A model generated the notes under the pieces. That model did no database searches, was not told where the DNA came from, and was given only the letters and a program-made list of their open reading frames with translations. A program made the translations under genes and the position numbers. Of a stretch of DNA of 64,000 nucleotides, positions 1-8,091 are shown piece after piece. Position 1 is the first letter of the stretch, and each line of letters opens with the position of its first letter. The stretch is from the NCBI RefSeq assembly GCF_030077865.1, contig NZ_JASDDP010000019.1, one strand, 5' to 3'. This stretch comes from Mycoplasma_H phocimorsus. GTDB lineage: Bacteria; Bacillota_I; Bacilli_A; Mycoplasmatales; Metamycoplasmataceae.

Positions 1-349
1 TTTTTCCATTTTGTCTATATGTTATTTGAACAACAAGTTGTTCTTTTTCATAATCAATAACCTGTTTAGAAAATCCTAATCTAATGCCTTTTTCTTTAAA
101 TTTTTTTTCATTAACTATTTTAAGTTGTAAATTTGTAATTCCGCCTAATGCATCATAAACTGTAATATCTTCTGTATTTAGCTGAATTGTTGAAGCTATA
201 TAATTTTCTATTTCAGTTCTTGAAGAATTATTTTCTAATCTAGTATCGTTATTAAGTTTTCCTTTTATTTTATTATTACAAGAAACAGAAAAAGTAGAAA
301 ATACCAAAAAACTTGCACTTAAAATAAGCAATAACTGTTTTTTCTTCAT
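1..349 (-). CDS. Lipoprotein, partial (runs off the window)
   Basis: The start at 349 has a strong ribosome binding site (AGGAG) directly upstream. The first residues form a lipoprotein signal peptide: KKK, then a hydrophobic stretch, then a lipobox ending FSVSC with Cys at about residue 24, followed by a polar Asn/Lys-rich region. The protein is therefore expected to be secreted and lipid-anchored on the outer face of the membrane. About 116 residues are visible and the C-terminus lies outside the window. I recognise no enzymatic domain in the visible part, so function is unknown beyond 'surface lipoprotein'. It may belong to one of the lineage-specific lipoprotein families common in mycoplasmas. 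Confidence 0.85.
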   Translation of the reverse strand, partial: MKKKQLLLILSASFLVFSTFSVSCNNKIKGKLNNDTRLENNSSRTEIENYIASTIQLNTEDITVYDALGGITNLQLKIVNEKKFKEKGIRLGFSKQVIDYEKEQLVVQITYRQNGK

Positions 350-893
350 GATCTCCTTTAATATTAAAAATATCTTTATATTTCATAATTAATTATTTAA
401 TAATATATTTACATTTAATTAAATATTTCAATTCAATTTTATTTAATAATATATATTATAAAAATAAGTTAGTAAAAATTTTCTACACGCAAAATTATGA
501 TTATTAGCAATATATGCATAAATTTTTTATAAAAATTTTGTCATTGTTTGTTATTTAAAATATTATCATAAAATTTGTTTTTTTTAATTAAATTAAGATA
601 AAAATATATTTTATTATTAACTTAATTAATTATTTTTATAATTAAAAATAGCATTTTAATATTAAAAATAAGAGTTATTTAAGAACTCGCTAAAGTTATT
701 TATATTTAATTTAACTATATTAAACAAGTAGACAAACAAAAATTAATAGTGCTAATAAAATAAATTAATAAAAAAATAAAATAAATTTATAAATTTGATT
801 CATTTAAAAACGAAACTAATAAAATATGAATTTTTTAGTTTTTATTTGCAATCTTAAAAAATAAAAACATTATATTTTTTAAGATATTGTATT
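350..893. other. AT-rich intergenic region
   Basis: About 540 bp with no credible gene on either strand. The composition is almost entirely A and T. A weak inverted repeat (GAGTT...GAACTC, about 671-689) lacks a T-run. The minus-strand lipoprotein at 1-349 should have its promoter here, but no single -10 box stands out. Confidence 0.6.
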
Positions 894-895
894 AA

Positions 896-931
896 TAAAA
901 GGCCAGATACAATTTCTGACCTTTTATTAAT
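896..931. terminator. Bidirectional intrinsic terminator
   Basis: The inverted repeat AAAAGGCCAGA / TCTGACCTTTT (one mismatch) has A- and T-runs on the two sides. It overlaps the end of the minus-strand dUTPase gene and most likely terminates it. Confidence 0.75.
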
Positions 932-1424
932 AGTTTTCAATTATTCTTTTAAAATTTATTTGATTTTTTTTCATATATGAATCTTCTATTTCCTCGTCAT
1001 TAAATCCGACCATAGATGCTAATCCAAAAATTAATTCTATTGTATATTTAATATTTTCTTTAGTATCTTCATCAAACCATTTATTTACTCATTTCATAAT
1101 TTCAATAAATTGTTCATTTGGATCTTCTGAATAAATTACAGGTTTTATATTTGAATCTATATTTTTTCTTATTGCCCAACTAGTAGCAAAATGTAAAACA
1201 TCAGCAAGCTCATCAAGAATTTTAGATTTATTATCTTTTCTTGTTTTTTTTCAATACTTAAATGTTTCAATTTCATTCATAAATTCACCTAATTCGATAA
1301 TTAAAGCAATAATTGTAAGTCTTTTTATTTCATCAAAAGAGTGAATATTATGAATTTTTTTTGATCTATTAAATATAGCTTCATCTAAAATTAACTGTTT
1401 TTCAAATATTTTTTTTAAATTCAT
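927..1424 (-). CDS. dut: Dimeric-type dUTP diphosphatase (dUTPase 2 family)
   Basis: This 165-residue protein with three TGA Trp codons matches the all-alpha dimeric dUTPase/MazG-like fold that hydrolyses dUTP to dUMP. Metal-binding helices are visible: ELGEFMNEIETFKYWK at about residues 44-59 and LDELADVLHF at about 70-79 supply the E..E and E..D ligands. It lies downstream of rnr, about 95 bp away, and has its own -10 box (TATAAT, 1431-1436 on the minus strand) only 6 nt before the ATG with no Shine-Dalgarno, so it may be translated from a leaderless transcript. The role is keeping uracil out of DNA. Other MazG-superfamily nucleotide hydrolases are possible, but length and motifs fit dUTPase best. 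Confidence 0.8.
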
Positions 1425-1430
1425 ATTTTA

Positions 1431-1436
1431 ATTATA
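1431..1436 (-). promoter_or_regulatory. -10 box of dut, apparent leaderless transcript
   Basis: TATAAT on the minus strand, six bases upstream of the dut ATG. Transcription started 6-7 bases after the box would begin at the start codon itself. No AGGAG-like site is present. Confidence 0.6.
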
Positions 1437-1520
1437 GACATAAAAGTTTTAAAAATTTTATTATCTTATTCAATTAAAAATAAATAAATGTTTTTATTTT
1501 TAAACAAAATAAGTTTTACT

Positions 1521-3686
1521 TTATTTAAAATTTGCTTTGTTTAATCTAATTGATCCTCTTTTTAATTTATTCATAAAATTAATATATTTTAAATAATCAT
1601 CTTTAAGAACACAATCTATTTTTCCATCTCTTAAGTTAGTTTGAACAATCGTTATTTCGACTTCATCACCAATTTTAAAAGCTCTAGCTCCAGGTGCTTG
1701 TAGTATTTCTTTTTCTTCATTATATTCATAAGTGGCATTTAACATATTTTTAATATGGCAAAGTACTGACACTTTTGTATTTAATTCAATAAACATGCCA
1801 AATTTACTTACTGTTGTAACAATTCCTTTAAATGTTTCACCAATCTTAGAATGATAATATTCTGCATATCTTACATCATTAGTATTGCGTTCAACCACTA
1901 AAGCATTTTGTTCTGATTCAGAATTTTGTTTTGCAATTTTATCAAGCGTTAATAATGTTTCCTCTAAATTATTACATTCTTTATTAGCAAAATAATAGTC
2001 CCTAAGAATTCTATGAACAATTAAATCAGGATATCTTCTAATTGGAGAAGTAAAATGACAATATGATTTTGATGCCAAACCAAAATGACCAATATTAAAA
2101 GAACTATATACAGCCTTAGCCATAGTTCTAAGGAAAAGAATTTTTAAAATATCGTTATTTTCATGATGATATTCTTGAAAAATATCTTTTATATTTTGAG
2201 CAAAAAGTAGTGAATTTGAAGGAAAGTCAATTTTTGAAGTTAATCCTAAAATTTTTAATTGTTTATTTGTATTATCAATCTTTTCTTCTTCAGGCTCTTC
2301 ATGAACTCTGAAAACTGCAGGAAGATTCTTTTTAATTAAAAACTTGGCTACCTCTTCATTAGTTCTAACCATAAAATCTTCAATCATATTTTCGCTAATT
2401 CCACTCTGTTTAGTTAAAATATTTTTAACTGTACCATTTTCATTAAGAATAATTTTAGGCTCAATAATTTCAAAATTAACATAGCCTTCATCTTCTTTAT
2501 ACTTTCTAATAATTTTAGCTAATTCATATGAAACGTTAATTAATGCATCAACTTCAGCATTTATTGATTTTTGCTTTTCAATATATTTATTAACTTGATT
2601 ATATGTTAGGCGGTATTTTGATTTAATAATAGAAGGATAAATTTTTACTTCCCTTGTATTACCTTCTTGATCTATTTTCATAATTACGCTAAGAGCATAA
2701 CGATCTTCATTAGGATTAAGTGAACAAATACCATTTGATAATTTTTCAGGCAACATTGGAATTACTTTATCAGCAGTATAAATTGATGTCCCACGCTTAA
2801 GCGCCTCTTTATCTATTTTGCTATCTTTTTTAACATAAAATGAAACATCGGCAATGTGAACGCCTAATATGTAAAAATTATCTTGTTTTGATACACTAAT
2901 AGCGTCATCAAAATCTTTAGTATCATCACCATCAATTGTAACTATTAATTCATTTCTAAAATCTTTTCTAGTTTTATCTTCAGAAATAAAATCAGGAATT
3001 AATGCAGCCTCTTCAAGTACTTCTTTACTAAATGAATTATTTGTATTTAGTGAAAATAATTTTGCCTGAGCATTTAATGTAGGAGAATCAAGTTTTGCAA
3101 TAACATCATTAATTTCTGCTATTAAAAAATCTTTTTCATATCCAATAATTTTTACTAATACAAGAACATTATTTAAATCTTTATATTGTTCTAAATTTGA
3201 AATTTTAAACTTACTAAAACGATATGTATCATAAAAACCCTGCAATGTTTTTATGCCATCAACAGTTAGTAATTTACACACGATTTTCTTATGTGATCTT
3301 TTATTTAAAGCAATTATTACAGCATTTTGTTTATCACCATATTGGTAAATATTTGCCATTACATTATCGCCATCATAAGCATTTTTAAAATGCTCTTTTG
3401 CAACAAAATAGCTTTCATCTGAGGCGTCATCATAAATAAATCCAAAATGATCTTTATTCTTTTTAAATTCTCCATTAATAGTTTTTAAATATTTCATAAA
3501 ATAATATTCATCACTTTTTCTATTATGAAATATATAATGGTTTATCGTTAAATTCGATAAAAACTCAGATAAAAGTTTATTATTCTTTTTGTCAATTCTA
3601 AAAAAACGAGCTATTGAAATAAAATCTTTTGGCCCCTGTTCTTCTAAATATTTTTGTAAATTGTCTCTGTTAAGTTCTAATATCAT
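1521..3686 (-). CDS. rnr: Ribonuclease R (RNase II/RNB family 3'-5' exoribonuclease)
   Basis: A 721-residue protein of the usual RNase R length. An N-terminal helical/cold-shock region (about 1-230) precedes the RNB catalytic domain. The signature DGDDTKDFDDAIS at about residues 250-262 carries the Asp cluster that binds catalytic Mg2+. A C-terminal S1 domain (about 635-710, containing KFGMFIEL) follows. It degrades structured RNA processively; in mycoplasmas it is the main 3'-5' exonuclease and also helps in tRNA 3'-end processing. It starts 2 bp after the secG stop codon, so secG-rnr form an operon, an arrangement common in Firmicutes. No TGA codon interrupts it. Confidence 0.97.
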   Translation of the reverse strand: MILELNRDNLQKYLEEQGPKDFISIARFFRIDKKNNKLLSEFLSNLTINHYIFHNRKSDEYYFMKYLKTINGEFKKNKDHFGFIYDDASDESYFVAKEHFKNAYDGDNVMANIYQYGDKQNAVIIALNKRSHKKIVCKLLTVDGIKTLQGFYDTYRFSKFKISNLEQYKDLNNVLVLVKIIGYEKDFLIAEINDVIAKLDSPTLNAQAKLFSLNTNNSFSKEVLEEAALIPDFISEDKTRKDFRNELIVTIDGDDTKDFDDAISVSKQDNFYILGVHIADVSFYVKKDSKIDKEALKRGTSIYTADKVIPMLPEKLSNGICSLNPNEDRYALSVIMKIDQEGNTREVKIYPSIIKSKYRLTYNQVNKYIEKQKSINAEVDALINVSYELAKIIRKYKEDEGYVNFEIIEPKIILNENGTVKNILTKQSGISENMIEDFMVRTNEEVAKFLIKKNLPAVFRVHEEPEEEKIDNTNKQLKILGLTSKIDFPSNSLLFAQNIKDIFQEYHHENNDILKILFLRTMAKAVYSSFNIGHFGLASKSYCHFTSPIRRYPDLIVHRILRDYYFANKECNNLEETLLTLDKIAKQNSESEQNALVVERNTNDVRYAEYYHSKIGETFKGIVTTVSKFGMFIELNTKVSVLCHIKNMLNATYEYNEEKEILQAPGARAFKIGDEVEITIVQTNLRDGKIDCVLKDDYLKYINFMNKLKRGSIRLNKANFK

Positions 3687-3688
3687 TA

Positions 3689-3925
3689 TTATTTTGTAAT
3701 GATTCTAAGTGATAATGTTAATATAAATAGAAGAATTCCAAATGCAAACATACTTCACTTAATTCATTTTTTAAATCCCCTTTCTTTTGAAAATTTAAAT
3801 AGTTCTAAATCACCGCTACCCACTAAAGCTCCTGAAAAAGCATTAGAATCAGGCGACATTATTAAACTAATTATTAAAATAAATATACTTAAAATTATTA
3901 AAAATGAAATAAATGCAATAGCCAT
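3689..3925 (-). CDS. secG: Preprotein translocase subunit SecG
   Basis: 78 residues with two hydrophobic helices (about 2-22 and 58-74) flanking the conserved glycine-rich linker SGALVGSGDLELF. This is the SecG pattern: a non-essential partner of SecYE that helps SecA-driven export. The start at 3925 is preceded by AAGGAG. Two TGA Trp codons lie in the second half. It lies 40 bp downstream of the pseudouridine synthase gene and only 2 bp before rnr, and is probably co-transcribed with both. Confidence 0.92.
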
Positions 3926-3965
3926 ATGAATCTCCTTAATTAAATATTAAATATTATAAAGTAAA

Positions 3966-4676
3966 TTACTCTAGATTACTTAATATATCTTTTTTATCAA
4001 TAAGACGATATTCACCTTCAGTAAGACCTTTAGCAGAAATATCGCCAAATTTAACTCTATTTAAATAAGTTACATTTAACCCAAAATGAGCAAACATTCT
4101 TTTTACTTGATGAAATTTGCCTTCAGAAATAGTAAGTAGAGCTTTATCGTGTTCTAATAATTGAAGTAATGCTGGTTTAGTAGTGAAATCATTCAATTTA
4201 ATTCCTTTTGCAAATTTTGCAATTAATTCATAAGGAATTTCATTATCAACTTCAACATAATAAATCTTTAAAACATGATTTTTTGGCGAAGTTAATTCGT
4301 GAGTTAAATTTCCATCATTAGTAATTATTAATACGCCCTCAGTATCGATATCTAATCTACCAACAGTATGAAGATTTTTTATATATTGAAGTTCAGGATC
4401 CAATAGTTCAAATACAGTTGGATTTTTTGAGTCTTTATTAGCGCAAACATAACCAAACGGTTTATTAAGTAAAATATAAATATGTTTATCCTTTATTTGG
4501 TTAAATTCAAATTCTTGAATTTGAATTACATCATTTTCAATATCTATATCAATTGATGTTTTAATGATGATATCATTAACGCTAATTTTTTTCTTTCTAA
4601 TTAGCTTTTTTGTATTTGTTCTAGAAATTCCGTGATAGTTAGACAAGTATTTTTCAATTCTCATTATATTTTTCAT
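3966..4676 (-). CDS. Pseudouridine synthase, RsuA/RluB/RluF family
   Basis: 236 residues. An N-terminal S4 RNA-binding domain (about 5-55) precedes the catalytic domain, where GRLDIDTEGVLIITNDG at about 101-117 contains the nucleophilic Asp, and EGKFHQVKRMF at about 183-193 is the second family motif. The enzyme isomerises uridine in rRNA. The size and S4 domain fit RsuA (16S U516) best, but RluB-type 23S specificity cannot be excluded. The upstream ATG at 4676 is preferred over a second ATG at 4664 because a TATTAT -10 box ends 6 nt before it, suggesting a leaderless start. Confidence 0.88.
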   Translation of the reverse strand: MKNIMRIEKYLSNYHGISRTNTKKLIRKKKISVNDIIIKTSIDIDIENDVIQIQEFEFNQIKDKHIYILLNKPFGYVCANKDSKNPTVFELLDPELQYIKNLHTVGRLDIDTEGVLIITNDGNLTHELTSPKNHVLKIYYVEVDNEIPYELIAKFAKGIKLNDFTTKPALLQLLEHDKALLTISEGKFHQVKRMFAHFGLNVTYLNRVKFGDISAKGLTEGEYRLIDKKDILSNLE

Positions 4677-4682
4677 ATATGA

Positions 4683-4688
4683 ATAATA
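4683..4688 (-). promoter_or_regulatory. -10 box of the RsuA-type gene, apparent leaderless transcript
   Basis: TATTAT on the minus strand lies six bases upstream of the ATG at 4676. No Shine-Dalgarno is visible. The spacing matches the other leaderless candidates in this window. Confidence 0.5.
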
Positions 4689-4761
4689 CTAATAAATGAA
4701 TAATTGAAATTAAAAAATAGTTTTTACAATTAATAAGATGTTATATAACAGTAAAAAAATA

Positions 4762-6156
4762 TTATCAATTTTTAGTTAAAAATTTAGTAATCATTTCTGC
4801 AAAAGTTTTAACACTAATACTTCATGGTAATCTAATAGCGTCTATCACTCTTTCGCCACTTATTGTATTTAAAACAAACAAAAATATTTCAACAAACGAA
4901 GCAAGATTATTTTTTAGATATGTAGTTTTTTGCATTTTAAAAATATTATTAAGAGAATTTGCTACTTTTTCAAGAAAAGACACAAATTTATTTTTATGTT
5001 TTTCAAAAGCAGTTTTTTCTTTACCTTCATTAAGAGTTGCATCTACTAATTTATCAAAAAAGCCCATTAAATCATTTTCATTCTGAAGTTGAGTTAAATT
5101 AGTAATTGTATTTGTATTTCTAGTTACTACTTTATTAAGTTGTATTTCTCTTTTTTTTCTTTTTTTAACTTTTTCTTCTTTCATTTTATATTTTAATTCA
5201 ATATCATATCATTCTTTAGGATCATCCGTAAAAATAAATTGATGCCAGTTTTCATAAGAAATATTTTTAGATTTTTTATTTTTAACTTCCTTTAAATTGC
5301 TTATAAGATTAACAAAGTCTTTAGCAGTTTTGCCAGATATGTCTTTTTCTACTGCTTGAAGAATTAAAGATAAAATATCTTCACTATTATCTTTTTTCTT
5401 TTCTCTTTTTTCTTCATTTGTTGATATACCAAAATATTCAGCAATAAAATTATATTTTTCAATACTTTTTTTTATAGTGTTTGCAGTAGTTTTATTTTTA
5501 ATAAAGTTTTGAAGCTTATTATTAAAGTTGCTAATTTTATTTTTAAGAACAGGATCAGTAATTCTTAGTAAATCTAATATAAAATTACTGCCAGCAATTT
5601 TGACTTTTTCACTTATTTCTCCGTCAAAAATTGATTTTAATAATTCTTCAACTTTAGAAGGAAAACTATACGATCATATTCCATACTTAGTTTGTGGAAC
5701 AACCTTTTCAAACAAAAATCCTAAACCTACAAATCCAAGTATTAATGAAGCACCACCCAAAATACCACCTATTGTAATAGGAGCAATTTTATTTTTATTA
5801 GCAAATAAATTTGAAAATCAGTTTGAAGAGCGCTTTTTATTTTTTATATTATTTGTTATTAAAATATCAGTGTTTTCTTCATCAATAACATCTTCATATG
5901 GTTCTACATGTTTTTCAATTCCTATTGTTGATTCAACTACTGGCAATTTATTATCTTTTTGTTTATTTATCTTATAAGGATTTTGGGGCGAATTATTATC
6001 ATTATTAATTTTTGTTTTATTTGAATTTTTAATATTTTTATTCTGATTAAAATTTTCTTCTTTCTTAGCATTTTTATTAATTTTTGTACAACTAATTAAA
6101 ATGCCTATGCCTGGAAATACCATAGCAACAGATATAAATTTTGTTAACCTATTCAT
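4762..6156 (-). CDS. Large lipoprotein with an internal transmembrane segment
   Basis: 464 residues when TGA is read as Trp. The start at 6156 has AAAGGA upstream. A signal peptide with lipobox ending GILISC (Cys about residue 23) is followed by a low-complexity Lys/Asn-rich tail (about 25-75). A strongly hydrophobic Gly-rich segment at about 120-140 then looks like a true membrane helix. The rest is helical and charged, with a KKRKKRE cluster at about residue 350. No known domain is recognised. Lipid anchor plus a downstream membrane helix is unusual and would form an extracellular loop of about 95 residues. An upstream ATG at 6207 is rejected because it has no ribosome binding site. Confidence 0.75.
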
Positions 6157-6316
6157 GCAGATTCCTTTATTAATTATTAATAATATTAATAAATAATTAA
6201 CACTCACTATATAGTAACAAATATCATAAAATAATCATTAAATAATAATATTTTTGACAAAAACAAAAATTTTATTAAAAACGAAATTTTATTCATATTA
6301 TTTAAAATAAAATAAA

Positions 6317-6339
6317 TAAAAAAAGCACCCTTTAGATGC
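6317..6339 (-). terminator. Intrinsic terminator of efp/Asp23-like operon
   Basis: On the minus strand, GCATCT-AAA-GGGTGC forms a 6-bp stem with two G-T pairs and a 3-nt loop, directly followed by a T-run. It sits just after the stop of the Asp23-like gene. Confidence 0.75.
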
Positions 6340-6346
6340 ATCTATC

Positions 6347-6655
6347 TTAATTATTTTTTTCGCCAAGGCAGAATAATTGAATATTACTTGGTTTTGTTGA
6401 AATTAAAGCTTCAACTATATTTTCAATTTCTTTATTAGCATAATTAACAACATTATTTAATTGAGAAAAATCTTCTATATAAAAATCAACTTTAATAGCA
6501 ATATTAGATCTATCTTCATTAATTTCAACAACAGGAGTTTTTGCTAATTCAACACCTTTTGTTCAATCCATCATTTTTTTAATTTTCTGAATAAATATAT
6601 CTTTGTAAACACAATATGATTCATTTACACCGATTGTTTTAATGACACATTCCAT
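6347..6655 (-). CDS. Small Asp23-like protein downstream of efp
   Basis: 102 residues. The ATG overlaps the efp stop codon (TAATG), so it is translationally coupled to EF-P. The pattern (short beta strands, VVEINEDRSNIAIKVDFYIE, then an amphipathic helix with repeated hydrophobics) resembles the Asp23/YqhY family. Location supports this: efp is followed by a yqhY/asp23 gene in Bacillus and relatives. Asp23 proteins are membrane-associated stress or envelope factors with no catalytic activity known. The family call rests on pattern and synteny, not on a strong motif. Confidence 0.6.
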
Positions 6656-7218
6656 TATTTATTAGCTTTCCCCATATATTTTCCGCTCTCAGTTGAAATG
6701 CTAATAATATCATTTTCTTTAATAAACATAGGAGCTTCTAATTCAAATCCGGTTTCAACAATAATTCTTTTTTGTGGATTTGTTGTTGTATTTCCTTTAA
6801 CAGCATCAGGAGCTTCTGTAACAACCAGATCAACATTTGCCGGCAATTCTATATCCAAAACTTCATCATGGTACATTCTTACTACAACTTTTGAATTTTC
6901 TTTAAGAAAGTTTAATTCTCATTCTACTTTAGATAAATCAATATAAATTTGTTCATAAGTTTCATCCTCCATTAAAACAATTGAACCTCCATCATTGTAA
7001 AGATAAGTCATACTTTTTTTATCAATACGAGCCTTTTTAACTCTATCTCCACCTGTTCATGTTTTAATTGTAGTTGAGCCAGTTCTTAAATTTTTAACCT
7101 TTGCTTTAACATTGGCTTGCCCTCTTCCTTGTTTAGAATGTTGAGCTTCTAAAACAACAAAAATTGCACCATCTTCTTCAAATGTTATTCCTGGTTTAAA
7201 TTCATTAACATTAATCAC
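6655..7218 (-). CDS. efp: Translation elongation factor P
   Basis: 187 residues in the standard three-barrel EF-P layout. INVNEFKPG opens the protein and AQHSKQGRGQANVKAK (about 26-41) is the domain-I loop carrying the conserved Lys that enters the peptidyl-transferase centre. The C-terminus holds the ETGFELEAPMFI and SGKYMGKA signatures. EF-P relieves ribosome stalling at proline runs. The start is GTG at 7218: it places INVNEF at the family's N-terminus and has AGAGGT upstream, while the nearby ATG is out of frame. Two TGA Trp codons are present. Confidence 0.96.
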
Positions 7219-7329
7219 ATATACCTCTTTTATTTTTGTTTAAATTGTTAAAATTATATTATTATTGATTTTTATTTATCAAAAATTAATTTATAATTTT
7301 AATAATATTTAAAAAGAAAGGATGTTCCT

Positions 7330-7635
7330 ATGTTATTAGAAACAACAAAATCACAATTAGGAAACACATTAGAAACAGGCACAAAATTACTAGTTTTTCA
7401 CGCTGTATGATGTCCGCCATGTAAAATGCTTAAAGGAGAATTGGAACAATTAGACAAACTAGATTTATTGCCAATTTTTAGAGTAGATATTGATGTTGAT
7501 AAACAATTTGCAACAGATCATGGAGTTCAATCAATTCCTACTGGTTTTGTTTACAAGGACGGACAAATTGTTGATAAGTTTCAAGGTTTCCAAACAGTAG
7601 ATCAATTAAAATCACTTGTTGAAAAATACCTATAA
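7330..7635 (+). CDS. trxA: Thioredoxin
   Basis: 101 residues, a single thioredoxin domain. The active site is WCPPC at about residues 27-31 (the Trp is TGA), a variant of the usual WCGPC. The cis-proline motif QSIPTGF follows at about 73-79. It reduces cytoplasmic disulfides. Start choice: the earlier ATG at 7322 meets a TAG within a few codons, so 7330 is the real start. It is divergent from efp, with a TATAAT at about 7292, and is followed by its own terminator, so it is probably monocistronic. Confidence 0.95.
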
Positions 7636-7645
7636 TATAAAAGGT

Positions 7646-7676
7646 TAAGCTCTAGTTTATGAGCTTATTTTTTTTA
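7646..7676 (+). terminator. Intrinsic terminator after trxA
   Basis: The stem TAAGCTC / GAGCTTA with a 7-nt loop is followed by eight T residues. Confidence 0.85.
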
Positions 7677-7731
7677 TTTAATTTCTATATCTATATAATA
7701 TAAATATTAATATAGATGATTGAGGTAGAAA

Positions 7732-8091
7732 ATGCATAAAAAACATAAGATACTATATGTATTTTATTCAATAATTACTTTAGGTATTTTTCATATTATA
7801 ATGTTAAAAAAAGCACCTAAAAAAAGCAAAAAAATAAATAATAATATTTCAATAAAAATTAATAAATTAATTGAAAATTTAGGTTCAAAACAAAATATTA
7901 GTTTTGCTGAAGCTAATATGTCAAGAATTAAAATAGGGGTTTATGATATTAATTTAGTTAATATAGATGCCATTCAAAAAGAAAAAAGAATATCAGGAAT
8001 AATGAAACAAAGTTCTTGTGTAACATTAATTGTTGGTAGAGATTCTACTTTAATACAACAAAAAATAAATGAGGTTATAAGTGAGCAATAA
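7732..8091 (+). CDS. Membrane-anchored PTS EIIB-like protein lacking the active-site Cys
   Basis: 119 residues. One membrane helix (about 7-25) is followed by a basic linker and a domain of about 75 residues resembling the glucose-type EIIB domain: NISFAEANMSRIKIGVYD aligns with the family's 'ENI..vdaCaTRLRvtvkD', and GRDSTLIQQKINEVI with its last strand and helix. The phosphorylated Cys is replaced by Asn, so it should not carry phosphate; the one Cys present is elsewhere. No EIIC or EIIA neighbour exists. The promoter TATAAT is at 7694-7699 with GAGG before the ATG. Its 3' end overlaps the downstream helicase by 11 nt. A sensory or scaffold role is inference only. Confidence 0.65.
   Translation: MHKKHKILYVFYSIITLGIFHIIMLKKAPKKSKKINNNISIKINKLIENLGSKQNISFAEANMSRIKIGVYDINLVNIDAIQKEKRISGIMKQSSCVTLIVGRDSTLIQQKINEVISEQ

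Noticed and set aside
5528..5977. Plus-strand open frame in the lipoprotein region
   Set aside because: It is antisense to the minus-strand lipoprotein, which has a signal peptide and ribosome binding site.
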